A stretch of DNA of 64,000 nucleotides, taken from NCBI RefSeq assembly GCF_009467825.1, contig NZ_WIOK01000005.1:124001-188000 (forward strand), written 5' to 3'. This DNA is from Cyclobacterium xiamenense. GTDB lineage: Bacteria > Bacteroidota > Bacteroidia > Cytophagales > Cyclobacteriaceae. Position numbers and translations under genes: made by a program. Of this stretch, positions 28,179-36,259 are shown one piece after another. The number at the start of each line of letters is the position of its first letter. Within the stretch, counting starts at the first letter, position 1. Under the pieces are notes generated by a model, which was given only the letters and a program-made list of their open reading frames with translations, was not told the origin of the DNA and did not search any database.

Positions 28179-29237
28179 ATGAAAACGTATCGATTAGCAA
28201 TTGTTCCCGGTGATGGCATCGGTCATGAAATCATCCCCGCAGCCCTTACGGTATTGGAAGCGGCCGCTAAAAAATTTGACTTTAAACTGGTTTACACGTT
28301 TTATGACTGGGGAGCGGGTCGCTACCTCAGAGAAGGGGCGTTTATGCCCGAAGATGGCCTGGACACCCTCAAGGGCTTTGATGCCGTGTTTTTTGGAGCG
28401 GTGGGGCTGACAGCGGTGGATGATACCCTGCCCGCTAAGTTATATACCTTCAAGGTACGAACCGCCTTCCAGCAATATGTCAATTACAGACCGGTAAAGC
28501 TGTTTAAGGGATTGGAAAGCCCGCTTCGCAACAAAACATCTCAGGAAATAGATTTTGTCGTTATCCGGGAAAATAACGAAGGGGAGTTTGTTCAATCGGG
28601 GGCCTTTTTCAGACCCGAAAGTCCCGAAGGGTTGGCGACTGATACCAGCATTTTCACCCGGAAAGGAATTGAACGGGTGGCCCACTTTGCCTTTTCCCTT
28701 GCGCGAAAAAGGCGTAAAAAAGTTACCAACGTGACAAAATCCAATACGCTGATTCACAGCCTGAAATATTGGGATGCAGTGATTAGCGAGGTGGGAGAAC
28801 AGTACAAAGACGTAACCCTGGAAAAAATGTACATCGACAATGCCAGCGCCAACTTCATCTTACACCCGGAATACTTCGATGTGATCCTCACCACCAACTT
28901 GTTTGGAGACATCCTGAGTGACCTGGGAGGAGGTATCATGGGAAGCCTTGGACTGGGGGGAAGTGGAAATATCAATCCAGAAAAGGACTTTCCCTCCATG
29001 TTCGAACCCATACACGGGTCGGCACCGGATATTGCGGGAAAGGGCATTGCCAACCCCGTCGGAACTATTTGGTCCGGGGCGCTTTTGCTGGAGCATCTGG
29101 GAGAAACTGCGGCAGCGGGGGAAATTGTCGGGGCTATCGAAGCCGTATTTCAACAAGGGATAAAAACCGTTGACCTGGGAGGTACTGCGCGGACGGAGGA
29201 GTTTGCCGGGCAGGTGATTCAGGCACTGAACCAGTAA
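28179..29237 (+). CDS. Isocitrate/isopropylmalate-family dehydrogenase (tartrate/D-malate type)
   Basis: A 352-residue beta-decarboxylating dehydrogenase. It begins with AIVPGDGIGHEIIPAAL, then VIRENNEGEF near 127, VTKSNTLIHSLKYWDAV, the metal-ligand region TTNLFGDILSDLGGG and the NAD-site loop FEPIHGSAPDIAGKGIANPVGT. The opening, YVNYRPVKLF and the spacing match tartrate dehydrogenase/D-malate dehydrogenase (TtuC/DmlA) more closely than LeuB or Icd. The expected chemistry is NAD-dependent oxidation of a 2-hydroxyacid with decarboxylation of the adjacent carboxylate. It is followed two bases later by a cyclase gene and then by an acid-sugar kinase, suggesting a phosphorylated or free sugar acid as substrate. 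Confidence 0.88.
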   Translation: MKTYRLAIVPGDGIGHEIIPAALTVLEAAAKKFDFKLVYTFYDWGAGRYLREGAFMPEDGLDTLKGFDAVFFGAVGLTAVDDTLPAKLYTFKVRTAFQQYVNYRPVKLFKGLESPLRNKTSQEIDFVVIRENNEGEFVQSGAFFRPESPEGLATDTSIFTRKGIERVAHFAFSLARKRRKKVTNVTKSNTLIHSLKYWDAVISEVGEQYKDVTLEKMYIDNASANFILHPEYFDVILTTNLFGDILSDLGGGIMGSLGLGGSGNINPEKDFPSMFEPIHGSAPDIAGKGIANPVGTIWSGALLLEHLGETAAAGEIVGAIEAVFQQGIKTVDLGGTARTEEFAGQVIQALNQ

Positions 29238-29239
29238 GG

Positions 29240-29875
29240 ATGGGTTGGATAGACCTTACACAGACCATTGGTCCGGGGATGCCCGGTGTGGCCCTGAGCG
29301 AAGCGAAAAATCTGGAGCGGGATGGGTGGAATGCGGTAAACCTCGAGATTTACAGCCATGCCGGCACGCACATGGATGCCCCCATTCATTTTGGGGTGGA
29401 GGGGCCCACCATTGATCAAATGCCTCTGGAAAGCCTCTTTGGCGTTGCCAAAGTCCTCGATCTGACTGGTATTGCACCCTCGGCACGGATCACTATTGCG
29501 GACCTGGGACACCTTGAGGAGCATTTGAACAGCGGCGACAGCCTGGTAATCAAGACGGGTTGGAGTAAATTCTCCCGTTCAGATCCCGGTAAATACCGCA
29601 ACCAGCTGCCCAGAATCAGTGAGGAGCTGGCAAACTGGCTGGTAGAAAAGAAGGTAAGAATTTTGGCAGTAGAACCTCCCTCCGTAGCCAACGTCAATGA
29701 CCTGCAAGAAGTCACCTTGATTCACCGCATTTTGTTTTCGGGTCAGGTCATTATTGTTGAGGGGATTTGTAATTTGGACGAAATCCGGGTGGATGTGGTG
29801 GAACTGATGGTAATGCCCCTGAAAATTGCGGGTGGCGACGGAGCACCTGCCCGGGTTTTGGCCCGGCCGATATAA
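29240..29875 (+). CDS. Cyclase-family metal-dependent hydrolase
   Basis: The 211-residue protein belongs to the kynurenine formamidase/isatin hydrolase-like cyclase family. The metal motif HAGTHMDAPIHF (H-x-G-T-H-x-D-x-P-x-H) is complete at residues about 36-47. Members hydrolyse C-N or ester/lactone bonds. In an operon between an acid-sugar dehydrogenase and an acid-sugar kinase, opening a sugar lactone is the most economical idea, but it is inferred. The gene is tightly coupled on both sides (2 and 13 bases). Confidence 0.85.
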   Translation: MGWIDLTQTIGPGMPGVALSEAKNLERDGWNAVNLEIYSHAGTHMDAPIHFGVEGPTIDQMPLESLFGVAKVLDLTGIAPSARITIADLGHLEEHLNSGDSLVIKTGWSKFSRSDPGKYRNQLPRISEELANWLVEKKVRILAVEPPSVANVNDLQEVTLIHRILFSGQVIIVEGICNLDEIRVDVVELMVMPLKIAGGDGAPARVLARPI

Positions 29876-29888
29876 AAAAGAATAGCGA

Positions 29889-31268
29889 ATGATGACTACT
29901 GAAGATTCCTTGAGCAGGCCCTACAGCAATCAAATTAGGAAAGTATTTCTGGAGCAGCAGGTATCGCTGGTAATTGTGGACGATGATCCCACCGGTACCC
30001 AGACGGCCCATGATGTTCCCGTTTTGGGCCATTGGACCCGGGAAGCGTTTATTTATGAATTTACGCAGCAAACACCCTTGTTTTTTGTGTTGGCCAATAC
30101 CCGAAGCCTGCCCAAGGCAAGCGCTACCGAACGCGCCCGGGAAATCGGCCAAAATCTGGTTTACGCGTCACAAAAAACCGGCCGGCGCTTCCTGCTGATC
30201 AGTAGGAGTGATTCCACGCTGCGGGGCTATTTTCCCTCAGAAGTCGAAGCCCTGAGCCAGGGGGCAGGCCTGGGTAATCTTCCAACCTTACTAGTCCCCG
30301 CTTTTTTTGAAGGGGGAAGAATCACCGAGAACAACGTACATTACATCGTGGAAAGCGGGCACAAGGTGCCGGTATCGGAGACGGTTTTTGCACAGGACAA
30401 GAGCTTTGGCTACACCCATTCCGACCTGACCAAATGGGTGGAGGAAAAATCAGGTGGGAAAATAAAACAAGAAGCCGTGAAAAGCCTCACGCTTTCAGAT
30501 ATCGCCGCAGGAGAAGCAGCGATTTTCGAAAAATTGCAGGGACTTACCGGCAATGAAGTGATGGTGATCAACAACACGTCCTACCGGGAATTGGAAAAAA
30601 CCTGCCTGGTGCTGCATCAATTGGTAAAAAGCGGAAAGGGGTTTAATTTCAGAACCGCCGCTTCCTTTGTTTCTGCATTCAGCGGGATGGGTGCCCTGGC
30701 CTGGACACCTTCGGCTGGGATACCGGGCAGGGGCGGTTTGGTCGTCGTGGGCTCGTATGTAAAAAAATCCACCGCCCAACTTGAGCAGCTAGTAAAAAAA
30801 CCAGGTATACAGGCCATTCCGGTTTCTGTGGAAGCAGTCATTGATTCCGAAGGTGCCAACCGGGATCTTCTACAACAGGTAGTAGAGACCGTCGAAACGT
30901 GTTTGGACTCGGGTGTACACGCCGTGGTGTATACTTCTCGTACCCTCGTTTCGGGAGACAGTCCGGAGGCCAGCCTGGCCATCGGCGAAAAGGTAGCCGG
31001 ATTTTTGGTGGAAATGGTTGATATGCTCGGTATTCAGCCCGGATTTTTGATTGCCAAAGGTGGCATCACCTCCAACGATATCGCCGTCAAAGGGCTGGGG
31101 ATGAAGCGAGCGGTGGTTTTGGGGCAGGTGATTCCGGGCGTTCCGGTATGGCAATTGGGAGACGAAACCAAGTTTCCAGGCATTCCCTACGTGGTGTACC
31201 CTGGAAACGTCGGGGATGAAGAAAGCCTTGCCCGGGTGTACGATTTGTTTACCTCAACCCATCGCTGA
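29889..31268 (+). CDS. Four-carbon acid-sugar kinase family protein (DUF1537)
   Basis: A 459-residue kinase of the OtnK/DtnK type. The N-terminal sugar-binding domain starts with VIVDDDPTGTQTAHDVPV, with LISRSDSTLRG following. The C-terminal nucleotide-binding domain starts near residue 280 (GLVVVGSYVKKS) and ends with AKGGITSNDIAVKGLGMKRA and PYVVYPGNVGD. Characterised members phosphorylate D-threonate, D-erythronate and related aldonates at O4. Known pathways then use a PdxA-like dehydrogenase or an isomerase/aldolase pair. None of those is visible here; an isocitrate-type dehydrogenase is encoded upstream instead. Confidence 0.9.
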   Translation: MMTTEDSLSRPYSNQIRKVFLEQQVSLVIVDDDPTGTQTAHDVPVLGHWTREAFIYEFTQQTPLFFVLANTRSLPKASATERAREIGQNLVYASQKTGRRFLLISRSDSTLRGYFPSEVEALSQGAGLGNLPTLLVPAFFEGGRITENNVHYIVESGHKVPVSETVFAQDKSFGYTHSDLTKWVEEKSGGKIKQEAVKSLTLSDIAAGEAAIFEKLQGLTGNEVMVINNTSYRELEKTCLVLHQLVKSGKGFNFRTAASFVSAFSGMGALAWTPSAGIPGRGGLVVVGSYVKKSTAQLEQLVKKPGIQAIPVSVEAVIDSEGANRDLLQQVVETVETCLDSGVHAVVYTSRTLVSGDSPEASLAIGEKVAGFLVEMVDMLGIQPGFLIAKGGITSNDIAVKGLGMKRAVVLGQVIPGVPVWQLGDETKFPGIPYVVYPGNVGDEESLARVYDLFTSTHR

Positions 31269-31269
31269 A

Positions 31270-32307
31270 ATGAAGAAACTAAAAGGGGTAATTGTAGGAG
31301 CGGGATACTTCAGTCAGTTTCATGGAGACGCCTGGTCGCGTATGGAGGAGGTAGAAATCACCGCGGTCGCCGACAAGGATATCCAAAAGGCCAGGTTGTA
31401 TGCAAAGAGCTTTAGAATTCCCAACGTGTATGCGGATGTAGCGGCGATGTTGGAAGAGGAAAAGCCCGACTTTATCGATATTGTAACACCTCCCGTAAGC
31501 CACAAGTCGCTTATCGAGCTCGCGCTAGCGAAAGGGGTCCACATAATATGCCAAAAACCGCTGGCTGATACGTACAAGGAAGCCCGGGAAATCTGCAACC
31601 TGGTAAAAGGTGCCAAGGTTCGTTTTATGGTCCATGAAAACTGGCGCTTTCAGCCCTGGTACCGGGAAATCAAGTCCCTGATACAGGCCGGTAAGATCGG
31701 CAAAAAGGTTTTTCAATATACCTTCAAGATGCGCCTGGGAGATGGCTGGGGCGAGAACGCCTACCTGGACCGGCAGCCTTATTTTCGGACCATGCCTCGC
31801 TTGCTAATACACGAAACGGGTGTTCATTTCGTAGATACCTTCCGCTATTTGGAAGGCGAGGTTACGGAGGTTTTTGCCAACCTGAAAACGCTCAATCCCA
31901 TCATCAAGGGGGAGGATACGGGCATGGTTTTTTTTCGCTTTAAGTCCGGCTGTACGGCGCTCTTCGATGCCAACCGCTACAACGAACCCCTGCACAACAA
32001 TGTCCGCTTTACCTTTGGAGAAATGCTGGTCGAGGGAGATCAGGGCAGTCTGATACTGCATACCAATGGCGAAATTTCCCACAAACCTCTGGGACTTGCC
32101 GCCTATAAAATCCCATTTAAACCCACCGAAAATGGGTTTTCCGGAGACAGTGTGTATGCCTGTCAGTTACATTTTATCCAGGGTATTGTCACCAATTCCC
32201 CATTCGAAACCGGTATTCAGGAATACATGAAGACCCTAAAAGTGGTCGAAGCGATTTATCAATCCAACCGTTTAAAAAGTAATGTGCCAATAAACCGGAT
32301 AAAATGA
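31270..32307 (+). CDS. Gfo/Idh/MocA-family oxidoreductase
   Basis: The 345-residue product has an N-terminal NAD(P)-binding Rossmann fold (GVIVGAGYFSQFHGDAW) and CQKPLADTYKEA, a variant of the family EKP motif with Gln before Lys-Pro. The C-terminal substrate domain contains HETGVHFVDTFRYLEGEV. It should oxidise or reduce a sugar or sugar acid in the cytoplasm. ATG 31270 lies one base after the kinase stop and opens the Rossmann fold; an upstream in-frame start at 31216 would overlap the kinase. It ends the four-gene catabolic operon. Confidence 0.87.
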   Translation: MKKLKGVIVGAGYFSQFHGDAWSRMEEVEITAVADKDIQKARLYAKSFRIPNVYADVAAMLEEEKPDFIDIVTPPVSHKSLIELALAKGVHIICQKPLADTYKEAREICNLVKGAKVRFMVHENWRFQPWYREIKSLIQAGKIGKKVFQYTFKMRLGDGWGENAYLDRQPYFRTMPRLLIHETGVHFVDTFRYLEGEVTEVFANLKTLNPIIKGEDTGMVFFRFKSGCTALFDANRYNEPLHNNVRFTFGEMLVEGDQGSLILHTNGEISHKPLGLAAYKIPFKPTENGFSGDSVYACQLHFIQGIVTNSPFETGIQEYMKTLKVVEAIYQSNRLKSNVPINRIK

Positions 32308-32328
32308 GTGAAAATGCGTATTTTGGTA

Positions 32329-32349
32329 TTTGGTATACCGTATACTAAA
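32329..32349. promoter_or_regulatory. Palindromic GntR operator
   Basis: TTTGGTATAC and GTATACTAAA form 10-base arms around a single C with one mismatch, 29 bases upstream of the GntR start. A partial copy of the left arm (TTTTGGTATT) precedes it. FCD-subfamily GntR proteins bind palindromes of the TGGTATACCA kind, so autoregulation is likely. The core recurs upstream of the first susC. Confidence 0.7.
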
Positions 32350-32378
32350 GGTTTTTGTGCCAATCGAATCGTAAGAAG

Positions 32379-33029
32379 ATGTTAAAAAACGATGAATTAG
32401 GAATTCAGGCCTACCGTGAGCTACGGAAGATGATTATTCATGGAAAATTGGCCCCCGGGCAGAAAATCATCCAGGAAAAGTTGGCCGCCCAAATGGGGAT
32501 AAGCCGTACGCCCCTGCGCGTGGCCTTGCACATGCTGGAGGCCGAAAACCTGATAGAGCCCAAAAACAAGACCGGATTTAAGGTCAAGACCATCGATGAC
32601 AAGGAGATTCTGGAAATATTTGATTGCCGGATAGCGCTGGAATCCACTGCTGCCGGCATTCTGGCAAAGAATTATACACCGGCAGAGGCGGCCAAACTCC
32701 GTCGTTTTTTTCACCCCCCGGCGGATGGTCAGGAAGAAGACTACGAAGCGTACAAAAAAGCCGATACCCAATTTCATGACTTCATTGTAGAAAAATGCAA
32801 GAATAACTACCTGTACAAGCTGTTTAAGCAAGGGAATCTCATCACCTATATCGAGCGAATCGGATTGATTCGTCCGCCCGAAGAAACCCTGCAAGATCAC
32901 CTCGATATTGTGGAGGCCATATTGAACAGAGACAGCGAAGCTGCAGAAAAAGCGATGAAATCGCATTTAACCAAATCCAGGGAGGTCATTGAAAAAAAAT
33001 TGATGCATGCCATGAATCAGAACACCTAA
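32379..33029 (+). CDS. GntR-family (FCD-type) transcriptional regulator
   Basis: A 216-residue regulator. The N-terminal winged helix (about 1-70) shows IHGKLAPGQKIIQEKLAAQ and MGISRTPLRVALHMLEAENL, the GntR signature. An all-helical FCD ligand domain follows (EILEIFDCRIALESTAAG, ADTQFHDFIVEK and HLDIVEAILNRDSEAA). FCD members sense carboxylic acids and sugar acids through a metal site, fitting the neighbouring acid-sugar pathway. ATG 32379 is preferred over TTG 32355. It lies between the catabolic operon and an MFS transporter, and is probably their local regulator. Confidence 0.9.
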   Translation: MLKNDELGIQAYRELRKMIIHGKLAPGQKIIQEKLAAQMGISRTPLRVALHMLEAENLIEPKNKTGFKVKTIDDKEILEIFDCRIALESTAAGILAKNYTPAEAAKLRRFFHPPADGQEEDYEAYKKADTQFHDFIVEKCKNNYLYKLFKQGNLITYIERIGLIRPPEETLQDHLDIVEAILNRDSEAAEKAMKSHLTKSREVIEKKLMHAMNQNT

Positions 33030-33108
33030 CCGACCCCCGTCCGACGCCGGTTGGGATCGATGCCTGATTTCTGCCGGGAAAATACGATCCACCTAACCCA
33101 AAATAGCC

Positions 33109-34389
33109 GTGCACACGTTACATCCCAAGCCCTTTATTCCCAGTAGGTACTTTATGGTCGCGGGTACCTTTCTCTTGTCCATGCTGGTCTACGTTGACCG
33201 CATCGGTATTTCCGTGGCAAAGGGTCCGATGACCGAAGCCCTGCAGTTGAGTGACAAGCAGTTTGGTTGGGTGTTGTCCATGTTTGCCCTGGGGTATGCG
33301 CTTTTTCAGACACCGCTTGGTATCCTATCCGATAGATTTGGTCCCAGGAAAGCCCTGGCTGCCGTGGTAAGTTTGTGGTCGCTGTTTACGGCGTTGACTG
33401 GGGCAGTCACCAGCTTTATCTCGCTGTTTGTCATCCGGTTTTTGTTTGGGGTAGGGGAGGCGGGCGCCTATCCCGGAATAGCCAAGGCCGTATACCATTG
33501 GATTCCTATTCGGGAGCGTGGCATTGTAAACGGGATCAATTTCTCCGGAGGTAGGTTTGGTGCCGCTTTTGCCCTTCCGTTCGTGGCGCTGGCGATTGAT
33601 TCCCTTGGCTGGCGAACCACGTTTTTTACCCTGGGTTTTCTGGGGATTCTGTGGGCACTGGCCTGGTACCTGCTTTTCCGGGATGATCCGGAGGAGCACC
33701 CACGGGTATCCGCGTTTGAGAAGGAGGAAATCCGGCTCTCCCGGTCGAAGTTAGGGGTGGAGGCGAAATCTACCTTTGCCGTGCAGTCGCTGGTGGAATC
33801 CCGCAACCTTTGGTTGGCCATGGGGCAGTATTTTGCCAGTAATTTCACGTTCTTCTTTTGTCTCACCTGGCTTTTTCCACACGTGAAGGAACAGTTTATG
33901 CTAAACAACCTGGAGGCCGGGGTATATGCCTCCCTGCCCTTGGTGGCGGGTGCATTTGGAAACATGTTTTCCGGCTGGCTGGTGGATACCATTTATAAAA
34001 ACGGTCATTTTAAGTGGTCGCGTGTAATCCCGGCTGCTATCGGGTTTACCCTGGCGGCAGGAGGCCTGCTAGCCAGCTTATTTGCAACGGAAGTCACCCT
34101 GGCGATTTTGTTTCTGTCGGTTGCGATCTTTGGAGCCGATATGACCATCAGCCCTTCCTGGACCCTGTGCAACGATATCGGGAAATCGCATTCAGGTGCC
34201 GTTTCGGGCACCATGAATATGGCCGGAAATATCGGATCCTTCGTTACGGCGCTTGCGTTTCCGTACCTGCGGGATTGGACCGGATCGGTCACCCCGTTTT
34301 TTATCATCGGGACCGTGTTGAATGTACTCGCGATCCTAATGTGGTTGAATGTCAAACCCGATCAGCCAATAAAATTCAAAAAAGTCTAG
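33109..34389 (+). CDS. MFS transporter, anion:cation symporter-like
   Basis: The 426-residue protein has twelve predicted hydrophobic helices. The loop after helix 2 has GILSDRFGPRKAL, the MFS motif A, and the sequence resembles the hexuronate/glucarate/galactonate (ACS) branch: MLVYVDRIGISVA at helix 1 and VGEAGAYPGIAKAVYHWIPIRERG. It should import a sugar acid by proton symport across the inner membrane. The GTG at 33109 is used; ATG 33154 is an alternative but falls at the edge of helix 1. Position next to the GntR gene supports co-regulation. Confidence 0.87.
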   Translation: MHTLHPKPFIPSRYFMVAGTFLLSMLVYVDRIGISVAKGPMTEALQLSDKQFGWVLSMFALGYALFQTPLGILSDRFGPRKALAAVVSLWSLFTALTGAVTSFISLFVIRFLFGVGEAGAYPGIAKAVYHWIPIRERGIVNGINFSGGRFGAAFALPFVALAIDSLGWRTTFFTLGFLGILWALAWYLLFRDDPEEHPRVSAFEKEEIRLSRSKLGVEAKSTFAVQSLVESRNLWLAMGQYFASNFTFFFCLTWLFPHVKEQFMLNNLEAGVYASLPLVAGAFGNMFSGWLVDTIYKNGHFKWSRVIPAAIGFTLAAGGLLASLFATEVTLAILFLSVAIFGADMTISPSWTLCNDIGKSHSGAVSGTMNMAGNIGSFVTALAFPYLRDWTGSVTPFFIIGTVLNVLAILMWLNVKPDQPIKFKKV

Positions 34390-34438
34390 GACTTTCATGC
34401 ATAAGCACCAATTCCGCTAGCTAAGAAAGGGGTATGTA

Positions 34439-34452
34439 ACGAAAACGTTTCG
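34439..34452. promoter_or_regulatory. LacI-type operator-like palindrome
   Basis: The site contains AAACGTTT within ACGAAAACGTTTCG, the central pattern of many LacI/CcpA-family operators. It lies 74 bases upstream of the aldo/keto reductase gene. No LacI gene is present in the window. This rests on pattern similarity alone. Confidence 0.3.
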
Positions 34453-34525
34453 AATTGTTTGGAGCTGGGGGTTTGATTTTGTGTGTAAATTCCCTTTTTT
34501 TGAAAAAAATCGTTGACTGATACCC

Positions 34526-35518
34526 ATGGAAACCTACCAATTGCCCCATTCCGATCTAGAAATTTCACGCTTGATTTTTGGCTGTTGGGCCATCGTTGGC
34601 GGCTTCAACTGGGGACCGCAGGACGAGCGGGATTCTCTGGCGGCAATCAAAACCGCCTTTGATCAGGGCATTACCACCTTCGATACAGCAGAAGCCTACG
34701 GGGCAGGCGCCTCCGAGAATCTGCTCGCACGGGCGCTGGGGGAGAAGCGGAAGGAAATTATCATCGCGTCAAAAGCCGGCCCAGCCGATTTTGCACCAGA
34801 AAACCTTAGGAAAGCCTGCGAACGGGGATTGAAAAATCTGAAAACCGATTACATTGATTTGTACCAGCTCCACTGGCCTAACCCGGAGATCCCCTTGGCG
34901 GACACGCTGGGAGCGCTTCAAGAACTCCGGGATGCAGGAAAAATCCGCGCCTACGGGGTGTCCAACTTCGGCAATCAAAGCCTGGATACCTGCAAGGAAT
35001 CCGGATTCAACATCAGCAGCAACCAAATGGCCTACAACCTCCTTTTTCGGGCCATTGAGTATTCGATACTTCCCCAATGCATCGCCGATGAGGTACCGAT
35101 TCTCTGTTATTCCCCGATCATGCAGGGATTGCTGACCGGCAAATTCACTTCTGAAATGGAAGTTCCGGATGACCGGGCGCGAACCCGGCATTTCACAAAG
35201 GAACGTTCGCAATCCCGGCATCAGGAGGATGGTTGCGAAGCGTTGACCTTCCAAACCATTACGAAGATCAAGGAGCTTTCCAAAGAGGCGGAGGTGTCGA
35301 TGGGGAACATCAGTTTGGCCTGGTTACTGTACCAGCAAGGCGTGGCGGCAGCCATCGTTGGTGGCAGAAATGCGGCACAGGTCAGGAAAAATGCAGCGAG
35401 CGCGCAGGTAACGCTTAGCCCCGCTCTACTAAACGCACTGGACGAGGCTACCCGTCCGCTCAAGGAAGCCCTGGGACCCAACGCGGATTTATGGCAGACG
35501 GACAGTAGAGTGATTTGA
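34526..35518 (+). CDS. Aldo/keto reductase
   Basis: A 330-residue TIM-barrel oxidoreductase. The tetrad is visible: Asp and Tyr in FDTAEAYGAG, Lys in IIIASKAG and His in YQLHWPNP. The C-terminus NADPH site has VAAAIVGGRNAAQVRKN. It reduces aldehydes or ketones of sugars, or works in reverse. It ends with PNADLWQTDSRVI, and the last 55 bases are repeated with 8 mismatches at 39376-39430 next to a helicase fragment, so a second, now deleted, paralogue once existed nearby. It could belong to the acid-sugar module. Confidence 0.9.
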   Translation: METYQLPHSDLEISRLIFGCWAIVGGFNWGPQDERDSLAAIKTAFDQGITTFDTAEAYGAGASENLLARALGEKRKEIIIASKAGPADFAPENLRKACERGLKNLKTDYIDLYQLHWPNPEIPLADTLGALQELRDAGKIRAYGVSNFGNQSLDTCKESGFNISSNQMAYNLLFRAIEYSILPQCIADEVPILCYSPIMQGLLTGKFTSEMEVPDDRARTRHFTKERSQSRHQEDGCEALTFQTITKIKELSKEAEVSMGNISLAWLLYQQGVAAAIVGGRNAAQVRKNAASAQVTLSPALLNALDEATRPLKEALGPNADLWQTDSRVI

Positions 35519-35690
35519 TTTCTTAGGGGACCGAGGTCGTTCTCATTCGTTGCTATAAAATAGAAATTTGAGCGGTTTGGGGATAAATAATTCGGCAACC
35601 AAAAAAAGATGACCGAAAATACTGGCATCATTTATGGTTGACATTCATGCAATTGATTCCATTTTTTAGATTTCTAAAATTAGTAAAACC

Positions 35691-36089
35691 ATGTTTGAAT
35701 TGGAGAAAAACGAAATCAAATTTCTTTATAACGGTAAAAAGTTGGAAGACAGGGAAGCCTATGCGTATGCTTTGACGCTACATAAGCATGTAATCAATGA
35801 ATTGGATGTCTCAAAAAATGATTTGACCCCAACCCAGATTTTAGAGTTGGCCAAAAAACTTAACAAACGGATAATCGATCTCTTCGACAAGAAATCTGAG
35901 CATTTCAAAGCAAAGATTCAAGGAAAAGATATGGATGAAACCGATCTGTTGACGGTATTGATTAAGGAGAAATCGACTTTGAAAACCCCTATTTTGATTT
36001 CAGCGAATGGGGCATCGGTTTTAGAATATCCAAGGGATACCATTAAGGTAGACATGGTATTCAATGAAATAAATGGAAAAGATTCCTGA
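35691..36089 (+). CDS. ArsC/Spx-like thioredoxin-fold protein lacking cysteine
   Basis: The 132-residue product resembles the C-terminal two thirds of ArsC/Spx-type proteins: LTPTQILELAKKLNKRIIDLFDKKS, ETDLLTVLIKEKSTLKTPILIS and a following short strand-turn-strand. Arsenate reductases need an N-terminal cysteine, but the whole sequence contains no cysteine, so redox chemistry of that type is excluded. It may be a regulator-like or stress protein. The coding sequence is clearly more A/T-rich than the AKR gene before it. Assignment to the fold is tentative. Confidence 0.55.
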   Translation: MFELEKNEIKFLYNGKKLEDREAYAYALTLHKHVINELDVSKNDLTPTQILELAKKLNKRIIDLFDKKSEHFKAKIQGKDMDETDLLTVLIKEKSTLKTPILISANGASVLEYPRDTIKVDMVFNEINGKDS

Positions 36090-36259
36090 ACTCCCTATTT
36101 CGGATCGTTTAGAATAGAAAAATTGGCTTTCCTAACCTTTAATTCTGTTTTTAACCTGGAATGAAATTTAATTTTTTCCTGAAAAGGCATTTTTCTTTAT
36201 TTCCTAAGTTTTTTGATGAAAATAATTTTTACTTTTTGCATTGATTTGACACGTACGAA

